Shown here: positions 10,300 to 20,000 of the stretch, piece after piece
How positions within the stretch are numbered: position 1 is the stretch's first letter
How the letters are laid out: every line of letters starts with the position of its first letter
Source: Pseudomonas sp. BN417
GTDB lineage: Bacteria; Pseudomonadota; Gammaproteobacteria; Pseudomonadales; Pseudomonadaceae
NCBI RefSeq assembly: GCF_029871205.1
Contig: NZ_SSOJ01000035.1
Span: forward strand, 1 to 64,000
DNA: 64,000 nucleotides
Reading direction: 5' to 3'
Translations under genes and position numbers: made by a program
Notes under the pieces: model-generated
Seen by the model: the letters and a program-made list of their open reading frames with translations, nothing else
What the model was told of the DNA's origin: nothing
The model's database searches: none

Positions 10300-10740
10300 A
10301 TGAAGATCGGCGAACTCGCCCGGCGCAGCGGCCTGGCCGCCTCGCGCATCCGCTTCTACGAAGCCAGCGGCCTGATCAGCGCCCAGCGCCTGGGCAATGG
10401 CTATCGCGACTATCCCGAGCAGACGCTGCACGCCCTGGAGATCATCGCCTGTGGCCAACAGGCCGGGTTCAGCCTCGAGGAAATGCGCAACCTCATACCC
10501 GATCCGGCCCGGCGTACCGATAACCACGATCTGCTGCTGGAAAGCCTCCAGCGCAAGGTCACTGAGATCGACGCCATGCAGCAGCGCCTGGCACAGAGCC
10601 GCGCGCGGCTGCTGGAAATCATCGCCGGTATCGAAGGCAAACCCGAAGGCATGGGCTGCGAGGAGAACGCCCAGCGCATGCTGGCCGGGTGGCGGGAGCA
10701 GGGAGGGAAGGGCGCCACCGGAAAGGGCTCCAGACCCTGA
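10300..10740 (+). CDS. MerR family transcriptional regulator
   Basis: This 146-residue protein has the MerR winged helix at its N-terminus ('MKIGELARRSGLAASRIRFYEASGLI', 'RLGNGYRDYPEQTLHALEII'). A dimerising coiled coil ('LLLESLQRKVTEIDAMQQRLAQSRARLLEII') and a short C-terminal tail follow. The tail has one Cys (MGCEENAQRML), too few for a metal site of the MerR/CueR type, so an organic or oxidative signal is more likely. It is divergent from the Old Yellow Enzyme gene and probably activates it. The ATG is preceded only by a weak AGGGGAG. Confidence 0.9.
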   Translation: MKIGELARRSGLAASRIRFYEASGLISAQRLGNGYRDYPEQTLHALEIIACGQQAGFSLEEMRNLIPDPARRTDNHDLLLESLQRKVTEIDAMQQRLAQSRARLLEIIAGIEGKPEGMGCEENAQRMLAGWREQGGKGATGKGSRP

Positions 10741-10765
10741 TCGGGACCTCGACACCTGGCTTGTC

Positions 10766-10846
10766 GTAGGGTGCGCTGTGCGCACCGATTGCGGGATCGG
10801 TCATTGCACGCGACGCTCAGCCGCTGGTGCGCACGGCGCACCCTAC
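10766..10846. repeat. Inverted repeat pair (GTAGGGTGCGC...GCGCACCCTAC), probable bidirectional stop
   Basis: A 21-base arm (GTAGGGTGCGCTGTGCGCACC, 10766-10786) is mirrored at 10826-10846 with one mismatch. The pair sits between the convergent merR and alpha/beta hydrolase genes. The same arm recurs at 57448-57468, so it is a dispersed genomic repeat that may also block read-through in both directions. Confidence 0.65.
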
Positions 10847-10853
10847 CGGCCGG

Positions 10854-11741
10854 CTACGGCGCATCGAGAAAACCGTCGATCATCGGCGCCAGCCAACGGG
10901 TGCGCGCCGTCACCTGCATGTGATCGGTGCCGGGGAGCACGGCGAGCTGTGCGTGCGGAAGGAGCCGGAACATCTCCACGGCATGTTCGGGCCGGATGAC
11001 GTCGGCGTCGCCGACTACCACGAGGGTCGGCGCGGCGACGCTGCGGATTGCATCGGCCGGGATGTCCTTGAAGTCGCGCACGCGCCGGGCCGCCTTGTCA
11101 TGCATCATCCGCAGGTTCTCGGGCTGGGGCGCGACCTTGAGGTATTCCTGCTGCAGTTCCGGCGGCATGTTCTCCAGCTTGGCCTTGTCCATCGCGTCCC
11201 AGAGCCATGGATAAGCACCATCGCGTTTGACGAGGGCCGACGCCAGCACCAGCTTGCGTACGATATTCGGATGCCTGATCGCCACCTGCAACGCGATGGT
11301 GCCGCCGTTGCTGAACCCGAAGAGATCCGCTTTCTCGATGTGCAGATACTCCAGCAGCGCCGCCGTGTCGTCCGCGGACTGCTCGAAGCTGAACGGCCGA
11401 TCGGCGATATCCGCCGTGTGTCCATAGCCCTGCTGCTCGAAGGCGATGACCTGGCGCCCATCCGCCAGCGCCGGCAAGATGCGGCCGAAAGACGTCTGGA
11501 TGGTGTCGCCGCCGCCATGCAGCAGTACGAGCGGCGGTTGCGTGGGGTTGGCGACGCCGTGAATCTCGAAATAGAGGCGCAGGCCGTTGACGGGCGCGTA
11601 GCCAGTCCGGACGGCTTGTTCGTTCTGATTCATGTCTGGTTCCTCAGAGGTTTGTGCCGCCGTTTGCGTGACGATGCCCGATGTGAGGAGCAACGCCGCT
11701 GCGGCCAACGGCAGAAGAAGTGCGACGACGCGCCTGTTCAT
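10854..11741 (-). CDS. Exported alpha/beta hydrolase
   Basis: An alpha/beta-fold hydrolase of about 295 residues. I choose the ATG at 11741 because it gives a clean signal peptide (MNRRVVALLLPLAAAALLL) with AAAGG upstream; the ATG at 11762 is the alternative. The catalytic set is visible: oxyanion 'LLHGGGDT', nucleophile elbow 'LFGFSNGG', acid 'VVGDADVI' and base 'LPGTDHMQ'. It is related to proline iminopeptidase / haloalkane dehalogenase-like esterases, but the substrate cannot be told. Just upstream lies an IS110 transposase fragment, so an insertion has probably replaced the gene's original promoter region. Confidence 0.85.
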   Translation of the reverse strand: MNRRVVALLLPLAAAALLLTSGIVTQTAAQTSEEPDMNQNEQAVRTGYAPVNGLRLYFEIHGVANPTQPPLVLLHGGGDTIQTSFGRILPALADGRQVIAFEQQGYGHTADIADRPFSFEQSADDTAALLEYLHIEKADLFGFSNGGTIALQVAIRHPNIVRKLVLASALVKRDGAYPWLWDAMDKAKLENMPPELQQEYLKVAPQPENLRMMHDKAARRVRDFKDIPADAIRSVAAPTLVVVGDADVIRPEHAVEMFRLLPHAQLAVLPGTDHMQVTARTRWLAPMIDGFLDAP

Positions 11742-11793
11742 GATTCGAGTGACCTTTTCCATGAGATCCGGGTAGCGGGCGACGCCTCTGGTT

Positions 11794-12135
11794 GATCTTG
11801 ACCGGCAAGGTGTCCGCCAGTTTGCCAACGGCCGACAATTTGCTGCCTCGTTGGGGCTGACACCACGGCAACACAGCTCTGGTGGCAAGGATCGACTCTT
11901 GGGCATCAGCAAACGTGGCGACGCCTATCTGCGCACCCTGCTGGTTCACGGCGCACGCGCTGCGCTACGCACGGCCAAGTCCAAAGACGATCGACTGAGC
12001 CAGTGGGTCGTCCGTTTAGCGGAGCGCGCTCATCCCCATGTGGCCGCTATCGCATTGGCGAACAAAACGGCGCGCCTGGCGTGGGCCATGCTGCGGTATG
12101 ACACGGATTACCACCCCGGGCGAGCAGCGGCCTGA
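11794..12135 (+). pseudogene. IS110-family transposase, C-terminal fragment
   Basis: The frame ending at 12135 reads 'FANGRQFAASLGLTPRQHS', 'GGKDRLLGISKRGDAYLRTLL', 'VHGARAAL' and a C-terminal 'LANKTARLAWAMLRYDT'. This is the transposase_20 end of IS110/IS1111-family DEDD transposases. The catalytic N-terminal half is missing, so it is inactive. About 330 bp of noncoding sequence after it (to about 12460) probably includes the element's right end. The left boundary is uncertain, because the frame stays open into the hydrolase promoter region. Confidence 0.8.
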
Positions 12136-12464
12136 CCCATTCATCCCCGGAGAAACCGCCCCACACCACGATTGCGATGCAACCCGAGCGATGGCAAACC
12201 GGTCGAACCGGCGCCGGCAAAACCCTCAAATGTCCTGGTGCGACCAGCACGGAAAAGCGAATGGGAGCCGGCGCGCGATTAGCCCATCATGGCCCCGCAT
12301 CGAAACGATGCCGTAGTCCGAGGCCGAATATACGTGCGCAGTCGGCGCGGGCGCCAAAGCGAAGGGGGCTTGCAATGAGGGGGAGTCCATATACGGACAT
12401 CTCTCACGCTGGAGCATCTAGTCGTTATCGAAGACTCGGCAACAAGTTCGAAGTGGCACAGGCC
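12136..12464. mobile_element. Probable noncoding right end of the IS110 remnant
   Basis: There is no credible gene between the transposase stop and the histidine-kinase stop. By position this is likely the noncoding tail of the IS110 element (these elements carry one long noncoding end). IS110 elements lack clear terminal inverted repeats, so I cannot mark the edge. Confidence 0.45.
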
Positions 12465-13973
12465 TCAGGCCATGTGCTCCGCTCGGTCAGCATTATCGGG
12501 TTCCGTCTCGGAGGTTTTCTGCACTGATTCAGCGACCCTGAAACTCAGCCGGACACTGGTGCCCTCCTTTTCCCGGCTGGTCAGACTGACTCTGCCACCG
12601 AATCGCTCCATGATCTGCTTCACCATGATCAAACCGATGCCCAATCCGCCCTGCTTGGTGGTGTAGAAGGACTTGAAGGCCATCATTTCCTGCTGCCGGG
12701 ACATGCCTTTGCCCGAGTCGCTGATAATCAGATCCAACCATTGGCCGTTCAGATCCGGGAAGGCTTGGATTGAGAGCTGGCCACCTCCAGGCATGGCTTC
12801 GATGGCATTGGCAATCACGCTGTTCAGCACTTGCGACAGCAACAGCTTGTGGCTGGTGACCAGCGGACTGGCCTGATCGACCAGTGAGACGTGGATTTTG
12901 GATTTTGTGAGTTGCTGATCGAAGTTGCCCAAGGTCGCCCGCACGATTTCCATCGGCTCGACTTCCTCGGATTCGCCATGGAGCGGACGCAGGCACAGCA
13001 GCAGGTCCCGGACCCAGGTCGAGAGTCGGTCCACCTGGCTGATGATGTCAGTGATGCACTTCTGCAGATGGGGACCATCCATTTCCTGCGCCAGTTCGGC
13101 ACTGGAACGGATCGAGGCCAGCGGATTGCGCAGGCTGTGGGCAACGGCGCTGGACATTTCTCCCAGGCCTACGTAGATCTTGTTGGCAACCAGTTGGTTC
13201 TGTTGGGAGGCCAACAGGTTGGATGCCCGCCTCACGAGCCAGAACAGTGCCAGGTAGATCAGCAGCCCGCCCAGTGCCGTCGCGGTCCAGATCAGGCGGT
13301 TGCCGCGATTGACGCGTTCGAGGAGATCCACCGGTTCCTTGTAGATCTCAACCACGGCCAGGACCTTTCCCTGATCGTCGATCAGCGGAATGTAGTTTTC
13401 GATGAAGAACATCTTGGGCGCACGAAGAAACTTCTGCTCGACCCGACCTTCTTCCACTTCGTTGTATTTGGCCGATACTCGCCCGCCGGACTCGAAGGCC
13501 TCTTCCAGGGCCTCGTCCGCGGCAATGTGTTGGCCGATCAGTTCGGGATTGGTTGACCAGGTAACCGTCCGGTCCGGCGCGTAGATGGTGGCCAGGAGTG
13601 AGTCTGGCAGGTGCGACAGGTGATCGAGGAACTCCGAGCGGGCGCGTTCGCGGTTCTTCCGCGCCTCGTCCGTGAACATCCAATACTGCTCCGGGATCAG
13701 GACATTACCCATTTGTATACCCTCCAGCCCATGGTGGCGAGTCTCGCCTTTTGCCAGGGTCTGGATGAACTGCGCGGATAGCATGGCGTCTCGCTCCAGG
13801 CTCTCGCTGACCAGGAAGTGAGTGGAAATGGAGCCAATGGCCAGTGCCACGGATGCGATGATTGCCAGACTGATCAGCGAGAACCAGCGCAGCAAGTTAA
13901 ATGGCTGCGTGGGCGCAATCTCGCTTGCCTCTGCCGTCTCCCTGTAGCTTCCCCCGAATGCTGCAGCGTTCAT
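12465..13973 (-). CDS. Membrane sensor histidine kinase (orphan)
   Basis: A 502-residue kinase with a first membrane helix at about 28-50, a periplasmic sensor region to about 230 and a second helix at about 232-250. An H-box 'VAHSLRNPLASIRSSAEL' follows at about 280, then an ATPase domain with N-box 'SVIANAIEAMPGG', G1 'IISDSGKGM' and G2 'GGLGIGLIMVK'. The HPK4-like H-box and absence of a HAMP resemble kinases that pair with NtrC-type regulators. No response regulator is adjacent. The 3' side borders the IS110 remnant, so a partner or downstream gene may have been lost. Active residues look intact. Confidence 0.9.
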   Translation of the reverse strand: MNAAAFGGSYRETAEASEIAPTQPFNLLRWFSLISLAIIASVALAIGSISTHFLVSESLERDAMLSAQFIQTLAKGETRHHGLEGIQMGNVLIPEQYWMFTDEARKNRERARSEFLDHLSHLPDSLLATIYAPDRTVTWSTNPELIGQHIAADEALEEAFESGGRVSAKYNEVEEGRVEQKFLRAPKMFFIENYIPLIDDQGKVLAVVEIYKEPVDLLERVNRGNRLIWTATALGGLLIYLALFWLVRRASNLLASQQNQLVANKIYVGLGEMSSAVAHSLRNPLASIRSSAELAQEMDGPHLQKCITDIISQVDRLSTWVRDLLLCLRPLHGESEEVEPMEIVRATLGNFDQQLTKSKIHVSLVDQASPLVTSHKLLLSQVLNSVIANAIEAMPGGGQLSIQAFPDLNGQWLDLIISDSGKGMSRQQEMMAFKSFYTTKQGGLGIGLIMVKQIMERFGGRVSLTSREKEGTSVRLSFRVAESVQKTSETEPDNADRAEHMA

Positions 13974-14131
13974 GTGCGTCCTCCCCTGTGGCTTTCGGAC
14001 TTATAGCAGCGCCTTTCCAGGTTGACGGCGGCCTCTGCCTACCGGTCAAAAAACGTGACTGGTCGGAAGCTCGACGCCCAGAGGCGTTCACGAATCAACA
14101 TTGGCGGAGCAGGTGGCGACAGGCACTTGCC

Positions 14132-14218
14132 CTACAGCCACCTGCGCACGCGCGTGCGATAGGCGGCAAAGTCCTCACCGAACAGGCTCGCCAGGGCCGC
14201 CTCTTCCGGAGCAGGTCT
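14132..14218 (-). pseudogene. 3' remnant of an isoprenylcysteine methyltransferase-like gene
   Basis: On the minus strand, a frame ending at 14132 reads 'PEEAALASLFGEDFAAYRTR' then 'VRRWL' and a stop. This closely matches the C-terminal end of the membrane phospholipid/isoprenylcysteine carboxyl methyltransferase family (E-E-x-x-L...FG-x-x-Y...Y-x-x-R-V-x-R-W). Sequence upstream of about 14218 no longer resembles the family and no membrane helices are found, so this is a broken gene end. The call comes from remembered family pattern only. Confidence 0.5.
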
Positions 14219-14694
14219 ATGGCTATTGGGGGGCGTGGCGCTCATGGGCCAGCACCGGAGGAGGGCCGCTATCCGACCCGAAACGGAGGTGAAGGAGTAA
14301 TGACTCTGTGCCTTTTTTCCCAAAGGAGGCCGCCGAAGCTTCGCGAGTCATCGCGGATGGGGAAGGTGCTACGACGGCCAGGGACCCTTCTCCGCGGGGC
14401 CTTACTGAAATTCTAGTTCGCAAGGTGGTCGGTCGGCGTTCCGCGAACGAAGCGAACTGATGGGGAGCGCGGGTTCAACCGCATTCTGCGGGAGGGGGCG
14501 GAAATTTCTGGTGCCTGGGGATCCTGGTACTAGGGTTACCAGACCGCCGTTCGCGAATGCGTCTCGTGTTGGCGTAGCAGGCCCACGCAATACCTGATTG
14601 CCGTACGCCTTCTCGCGCAAGCGTCGATGGTCATCCGTCCGATCACGCGGAGCGAAGGCGTCGCCTTTGGCGAATGAATTGGCTACGCCTCCTT
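14219..14694. other. Degraded intergenic region, no intact gene
   Basis: This stretch between the methyltransferase remnant and the REPIN has only short, unconvincing frames on both strands. It contains fragments with 'ttcgcgaatg' and 'ttggcgaatgaattggctacg' that look like decayed REP-type DNA. Confidence 0.4.
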
Positions 14695-14751
14695 TGTAGG
14701 AGCGAGCTTGCTCGCGAAATGAGCCCCTTCGCCAGCAAGCTGGCTCCTGCA
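14695..14751. repeat. REPIN (paired REP sequences)
   Basis: TGTAGGAGCGAGCTTGCTCG followed, after a short spacer, by TTCGCCAGCAAGCTGGCTCC: two opposed REP palindromes in the typical pseudomonad REPIN arrangement. It lies between the remnant region and the amidase 3' end. Confidence 0.85.
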
Positions 14752-14904
14752 AGAGTTAGAGCCAATGAGCGCCGGGTCAACATGGGCCGCAATGAAGCGC
14801 GAATGCGCCGGAAGTGATCCGGCGCGCCTTTGCCAGTTTGCTCGGGCGCGCCGTGACCGAGCGGGATTGAAGCTGGTACAGCCTCAATCCCGCCACTTCC
14901 ATTT

Positions 14905-16614
14905 TCAGCCGCGCTGCAAGGGTGGGGTTCGCGGCGGGATCAGGCGCTTCGTCCCGGTCGACTCGAACGCCGACGCCAAGCGAAGCAAGGCCGAGTCATC
15001 ATAGGCGCGACCAGCGAATGTCAGCCCTGCGGGCATGCCGATGTCCGGCATGACGCCCATCGGCACGGTTACCGTGGGGACGCCCAGGTGGCGGATCGCG
15101 AGGTTGCCGTTGGCGACCCAGATTCCGTTACTCCAGGCGATATCCGCAGACTCCGGATTCACATCCGCGTCCGCCGGCCCCACGTCGGCCACTGTCGGGA
15201 AGATCACTGCATCGAGCCCCAGGCGCTCCATCCAGTCTTCGAGGTCGATGCGACGTGTCTGTTCGAGCCCGCGCAGCCCGTCAGGCAGCGTGGGGATCTG
15301 ATCCCACGGGGTGATGCCGCGCTCGGCCATCCGCACGTACTCGTCCATACCGGCGACCAGGTCGCCTTCGCGATTCGGCAGGGTGCCCGGGTCGTGGGGG
15401 AAGATCTGCGGTCCGTCCACATCGACCAGACGGTTCAGCTTCGGATCGCCGTTGGCGCGCAGGAAGTCATCGAACGCCCAGGCCGACAGGTCCCACAACT
15501 CGTGATGCAGGAACTCCTTGGACACCAGGCCACGAGTGAACACCGTCGGCGCCCCGGGACGATCGCCCTCGCAATTCGAGACCAGTGGGAAGTCGACCTC
15601 GACCACTTCGGCACCGGCGTCTTCGAGCGCCTTTCGAGCCTCTTCCCAGAGCGCGATCACGGAGGGCCGGGTGTTGATTCGCTGGCCGGTCGGACCACCG
15701 ATGCCGGGCGCTTCGCTGGTGCCCGCTTCGGGGTCCGCGTTGATGTACATACGGGGAACGCCGAGGCGCTTTCCGGCGAGTGCGTCGGTTTTCGCGGCGA
15801 GCTCCTGATAGGAGGCGGGACGAACCGAGGCGACACTCGGAATGGGCACCCAGGGCTGCAGCCGCCACAGGTCTCCCCGTGTGTCGGGATCATCCGCCAC
15901 CACCACGTCCAGCACCTCGAGGAGGTCTGCCATTGTCCTGGCATAGGGCACGACGACGTCCATGGTCGGAGTCAGTGGCCAGTTCCCGCGCACCGAGATC
16001 ACCCCGCGGGAAGGGGTGTAGGCGCACAGGCCATTGTTCGATGCAGGCCCGCGTCCGCTCGACCAGGTTTCTTCAGCGAGGCCGAATGCCGCGTAGCTGG
16101 CTGCCGTTGCCGTACCTGCACCGTTCGACGACCCCGATGCGAAGGGGGCGGTGAGATAGCCAGCGTTGTACGGGCTCTCGGCGCGTCCATAGACCCCACG
16201 CTGCATGCCGCCGTTCGCCATGGGCGGCATATTGGTCTTGCCCAGGCAGATCGCCCCGGCGGCGCGAAGTCGTTCGATGGTGAACGCATCGCGATAGGCA
16301 ACCAGGTTCGCGAACGCGGGGCTACCGGAGGCCGCAGTGAGCCCCTTGACCAGATAACTGTCCTTGGCCGTGTAGGGGATGCCATCGAGCGGGCCAAGGG
16401 TTTCGCCCCGGGCCCGACGGGCATCGGACGCCTGCGCTTCCTTGAGAACATCGGGGTTGCGAACCACTACCGCGTTGAGGGCGGTGGGCGTGTCGGGTCC
16501 GTCGTAGGCATCGATCCGGGCGAGATAGGCCTGGACAAGCTCGACCGCAGTCACTCGGCCAGACTCGAGCGCAGCGCGCAGTTCGGCTATGGAAACCTCG
16601 GTTACCTCGATCAT
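14905..16614 (-). CDS. Amidase signature family enzyme
   Basis: A 569-residue amidase hydrolysing C-N bonds through a Ser-cis-Ser-Lys triad. The Lys lies in 'GIPYTAKDSYLVKG' (about residue 80), the bridging Ser in 'ASGSSNGAGTATAASYAAFG' (about 160) and the nucleophile in the following 'EETWSSGRGPASNNG'. This last segment is a variant of the usual Gly-Ser-I-R-x-P form (WSSGRGPAS). The length slightly exceeds the usual 450-510, with an insertion-rich C-terminal half. No signal peptide is seen. GGTGA precedes the ATG. It stands alone between a REPIN and the cus operon. The substrate is unknown. Confidence 0.88.
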   Translation of the reverse strand: MIEVTEVSIAELRAALESGRVTAVELVQAYLARIDAYDGPDTPTALNAVVVRNPDVLKEAQASDARRARGETLGPLDGIPYTAKDSYLVKGLTAASGSPAFANLVAYRDAFTIERLRAAGAICLGKTNMPPMANGGMQRGVYGRAESPYNAGYLTAPFASGSSNGAGTATAASYAAFGLAEETWSSGRGPASNNGLCAYTPSRGVISVRGNWPLTPTMDVVVPYARTMADLLEVLDVVVADDPDTRGDLWRLQPWVPIPSVASVRPASYQELAAKTDALAGKRLGVPRMYINADPEAGTSEAPGIGGPTGQRINTRPSVIALWEEARKALEDAGAEVVEVDFPLVSNCEGDRPGAPTVFTRGLVSKEFLHHELWDLSAWAFDDFLRANGDPKLNRLVDVDGPQIFPHDPGTLPNREGDLVAGMDEYVRMAERGITPWDQIPTLPDGLRGLEQTRRIDLEDWMERLGLDAVIFPTVADVGPADADVNPESADIAWSNGIWVANGNLAIRHLGVPTVTVPMGVMPDIGMPAGLTFAGRAYDDSALLRLASAFESTGTKRLIPPRTPPLQRG

Positions 16615-16770
16615 GCTGTCACCGCCGGTTGCTGGTGGGTTAGGCAGTGGATGTCTCCATCACACGGCACCTTGGGCTCGGCTCTCATATTGCTCCTCGT
16701 TTCACTGCATCATGCGACTGGTTCAGGACTTGCTGCCTGGGCTGGCGAAGTCGCTGGGCGTTCCATTTGG

Positions 16771-17049
16771 CTATGTCTGTGTCAGGCGTTGCCAGTTATC
16801 AACCGACGAGCCTGAAGCCCCGTAGGAGCCGGCTTGCTGGCGAACGGACTCACTTCGCGAGCAAGCTCGCTCCTGCAGGAGTTCCGGTCTGTTGCAACAC
16901 TCAACCAGGACAGAGCCTTCTATTTTGCACCAAGCGGGTGGCAGGGGAATCAGTATGACGGTTCGCCCCCGATGTCGCTTCTGCGGATCTGCCGAAGCTA
17001 CCGCTTTGAACTCGAAAGGGACTTGTTCTCCTGCAAGCACCTGTTTCAT
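16771..17049 (-). CDS. Possible truncated ORF coupled to cusA
   Basis: An ATG at 17049 overlaps the cusA TGA (ATGA) and is preceded by GGGAGAA. The frame starts [20 protein letters not shown] and runs 92 codons. Its second half is translated REPIN sequence, so the natural C-terminus was probably lost or the frame is not a gene. I recognise no family; a metal-resistance accessory protein would fit the place but nothing in the sequence shows it. Confidence 0.25.
   Translation of the reverse strand: MKQVLAGEQVPFEFKAVASADPQKRHRGRTVILIPLPPAWCKIEGSVLVECCNRPELLQERACSRSESVRQQAGSYGASGSSVDNWQRLTQT
16821..16879. repeat. REPIN (paired REP sequences)
   Basis: CGTAGGAGCCGGCTTGCTGG and TTCGCGAGCAAGCTCGCTCC are opposed REP palindromes separated by about 14 bp. 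They lie between the amidase start and the cus operon end. A small frame overlapping cusA runs into this element. Confidence 0.85.
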
Positions 17050-20000
17050 GAGCGTTCTCCCAGAGGATGGGGAGTGGAATGGAATTGGCTGCGACGGCGC
17101 ATCAACCAATACGCCGCCGGGATGACGAATAGGGACAGCAGAGGTGCGGTGATCATGCCGCCGACCATGGGGACGGCGATCCTGCTCATCACTTCACTGC
17201 CGGTGCCGCCGCTCCAGAGGATGGGGAGCAGGCCAGCGATGATGACGGCGACGGTCATGGCCTTGGGTCGAACGCGCTGTACCGCACCTTCCCGGATAGC
17301 GCCCTGCAGGGCGGCGTTCGTGGTTTGGCCGGCGTCTTGCCGTTCCGTCCAGGCGTTCTTCAGGTAGAGCAGCATGATCACGCCGAACTCGGCGGCCACG
17401 CCAGCCAGGGCGATGAAGCCGACGCCGGTCGCGACCGAGAGATTGAAGCCCATCAGGTAGAGGAACCACACACCTCCGGTCAGGGCGAAGGGCAGGGTGG
17501 CCATGATCAGCAGCGCTTCATCGAAACGACCGAAGGTGAGATAGAGCAGGACGAAGATGATCGCCAGGGTGGCTGGCACCACCAGTTTCAGGCGCGCATT
17601 GGCCCGCTCCAGGAACTCGAACTGCCCGGAATAGCTGAGGCTCATGCCCGGGGCCAGGCTGACCGAGCCCTCGACCGCCTCACGCAGGTCGGCCACAACC
17701 GAGGCCAGGTCCCGTCCGCGAACATCGATGTACACCCAGCCTGATGGGCGGGCGTTCTCGCTCTTGAGCATCGGCGGGCCATCGACTATCCGTATCCGCG
17801 CCACCGCCCCCAGCGTGATCTGGCCGCCCTGGGCGGTATAGATCGGCAACCGTTCGAGGGCATCGACCGAGTCTCGCCACTCGCGCGGGTAGCGCAGGTT
17901 GATGGGATAGCGAGCCAGTCCTTCCACTGTTTCGCCGATATTCTGGCCACCGATGGCACTGGCCACGATCGCTTGCACGTCAGCGATGTTCATGCCATAG
18001 CGGGCGGCGCTCTGGCGATCGATGTCGACGTCAATGTAGCGTCCGCCAGTCAGGCGTTCGGCAAGGGCGGAGGTCACGCCAGGAACCGTCTTGGCGGCAC
18101 GCTCGATGGCCCGGGTCGCCTGGTCGATTTCATCGAGGTTCGCTCCGGCGACCTTCACGCCAATAGGGCTTTTGATACCTGTGGCCAACATGTCGATCCG
18201 ATTGCGAATCGGCGGAATCCAGATGTTGGTCAGCCCCGGCACCTTGACCACGCGATCCAGCTCCTCGACGAGGCTTTCGCTGGTCATCCCCGCGCGCCAC
18301 TGATCCCTGGGCTTGAAGCGTACCGTGGTCTCGAACATCTCCAGCGGTGCGGGGTCGGTGGCGGACTCGGCTCGTCCCGCCTTGCCGAAGACCCGGTCAA
18401 CCTCGGGGACGGTCCTGATCAGGCGGTCAGTCTGCTGCAGCAGTTCGGAGGCCTTCTGCGCGGACAGGCCGGGCAGCGCCGAGGGCATGTAGAGCAGGTC
18501 GCCTTCATCCAGCGGCGGCAGGAACTCGCCGCCCAGGCGCGCGAGGGGCCAGAGCGTGGTGAGGAAGGCCAGCAAGGCCACGACCAGGGTGGCCTTGGGA
18601 TAACGCAGTACGGCATCCAGCGCCGGCTGGTACAGGCGAATCAGCCCACGGTTGAGCGGATTGCGTCGTTCGGGCGGCAGCCGGCCCCGTATCCAGTACC
18701 CCATCAGGACAGGAACCAGCGTCACCGACAAACCCGCCGCTGCCGCCATCGCGTAGGTCTTGGTGAAGGCGAGCGGTCCGAACAGGCGACCTTCCTGGGC
18801 CTCGAGGGTGAATACGGGTATGAACGACAGGGTGATGATCATCAGGCTGAAGAACAGCGCCGGGCCCACTTCGACCGCCGCATCGGTCATCGCGCGCCAG
18901 TGCTGTTCGCCGTGCAGGGTTTCGCCGGGGTGGTTGGCGTACCAGGCTTCGACGCGCTTGTGGGCGTTTTCGATCATCACCACCGCCGCGTCGACCATGG
19001 CGCCTATGGCGATGGCGATCCCGCCAAGGGACATGATGTTGGCGTTGATGCCCTGATAGTGCATGACTCCGAATGCGATCAGCACCCCCACCGGCAGCGA
19101 GACGATGGCGACCATGGACGAACGCAGGTGCCAGAGGAACGCGGCGCAGACCAGGGCGACGACGATGAACTCCTCGATCAGCTTCTGGCTCAGGTTGAGC
19201 ACGGCCCGCTCGATCAGTTGGCTGCGGTCGTAGGTGGTGACGATCTCCACGCCGTCGGGGAGGCTTTTCTTCAGCTCGTCGAGCTTGGTCTTCACGGCGG
19301 CGATGGTGTCGCGGGCATTCTTGCCGCTGCGCAGGATCACCACGCCGCCGACGGTTTCCCCTTCGCCATCGAGTTCGGCAATGCCCCGTCGCATCTCCGG
19401 TCCGAGCTGGATGGTCGCCACATCGTCCAGCGTGACCGGGGTGCCCTCCGGCGTCAGCTTCAGCGGCACGGCGCGGAAGTCGGCCAGGGTTTTCAGGTAG
19501 CCGGTCGCCCTGACCATGAATTCGGCCTCGCCAAGCTCCAGCACCGCACCGCCGGTTTCCTGGTTGGCTTTGCCAATGGCCTCGGTCACTTGGTCCTGGG
19601 TAATTCCCAGGGCTGCCAGGCGGATCGGGTCCACCTGGACCTGGTACTGCCTGACCATCCCGCCCACCGAGGCGACCTCGGCCACATTGGGCAGGGTCTT
19701 CAGCTCGAACTTGAGGAACCAGTCCTGCAAGGCTCGCAATTGCGCCAGGTCGTGGGTGCCGCGGCGGTCCACCAGCGCGTACTGGAAGATCCAGCCGACC
19801 CCGGTGGCATCCGGGCCCAGGGCAGGCTTGGCGGCTGCAGGCAGGCGCCCCTGCACCTGGCTCAGGTATTCGAGTACCCGTGAACGCGCCCAGTAGAGAT
19901 CGGTGCCATCTTCGAAGAGCACATAGACGAAGCTGTCGCCGAAGAAGGAAAAGCCCCTGACTGTCTTGGCCCCCGGTACGGAAAGCATGGTGGTCGCCAA

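Noticed and set aside
13901-14416. Plus-strand frame of 171 codons after the histidine kinase
   Set aside because: No ribosome binding site, no family resemblance, and it overlaps the kinase 5' end and the methyltransferase remnant.
15088-16815. Plus-strand open frame of 575 codons opposite the amidase
   Set aside because: Antisense shadow of a well-defined amidase.
17973-19883. Plus-strand open frame of 636 codons inside cusA
   Set aside because: Shadow of cusA; composition and lack of motifs show it is not coding.
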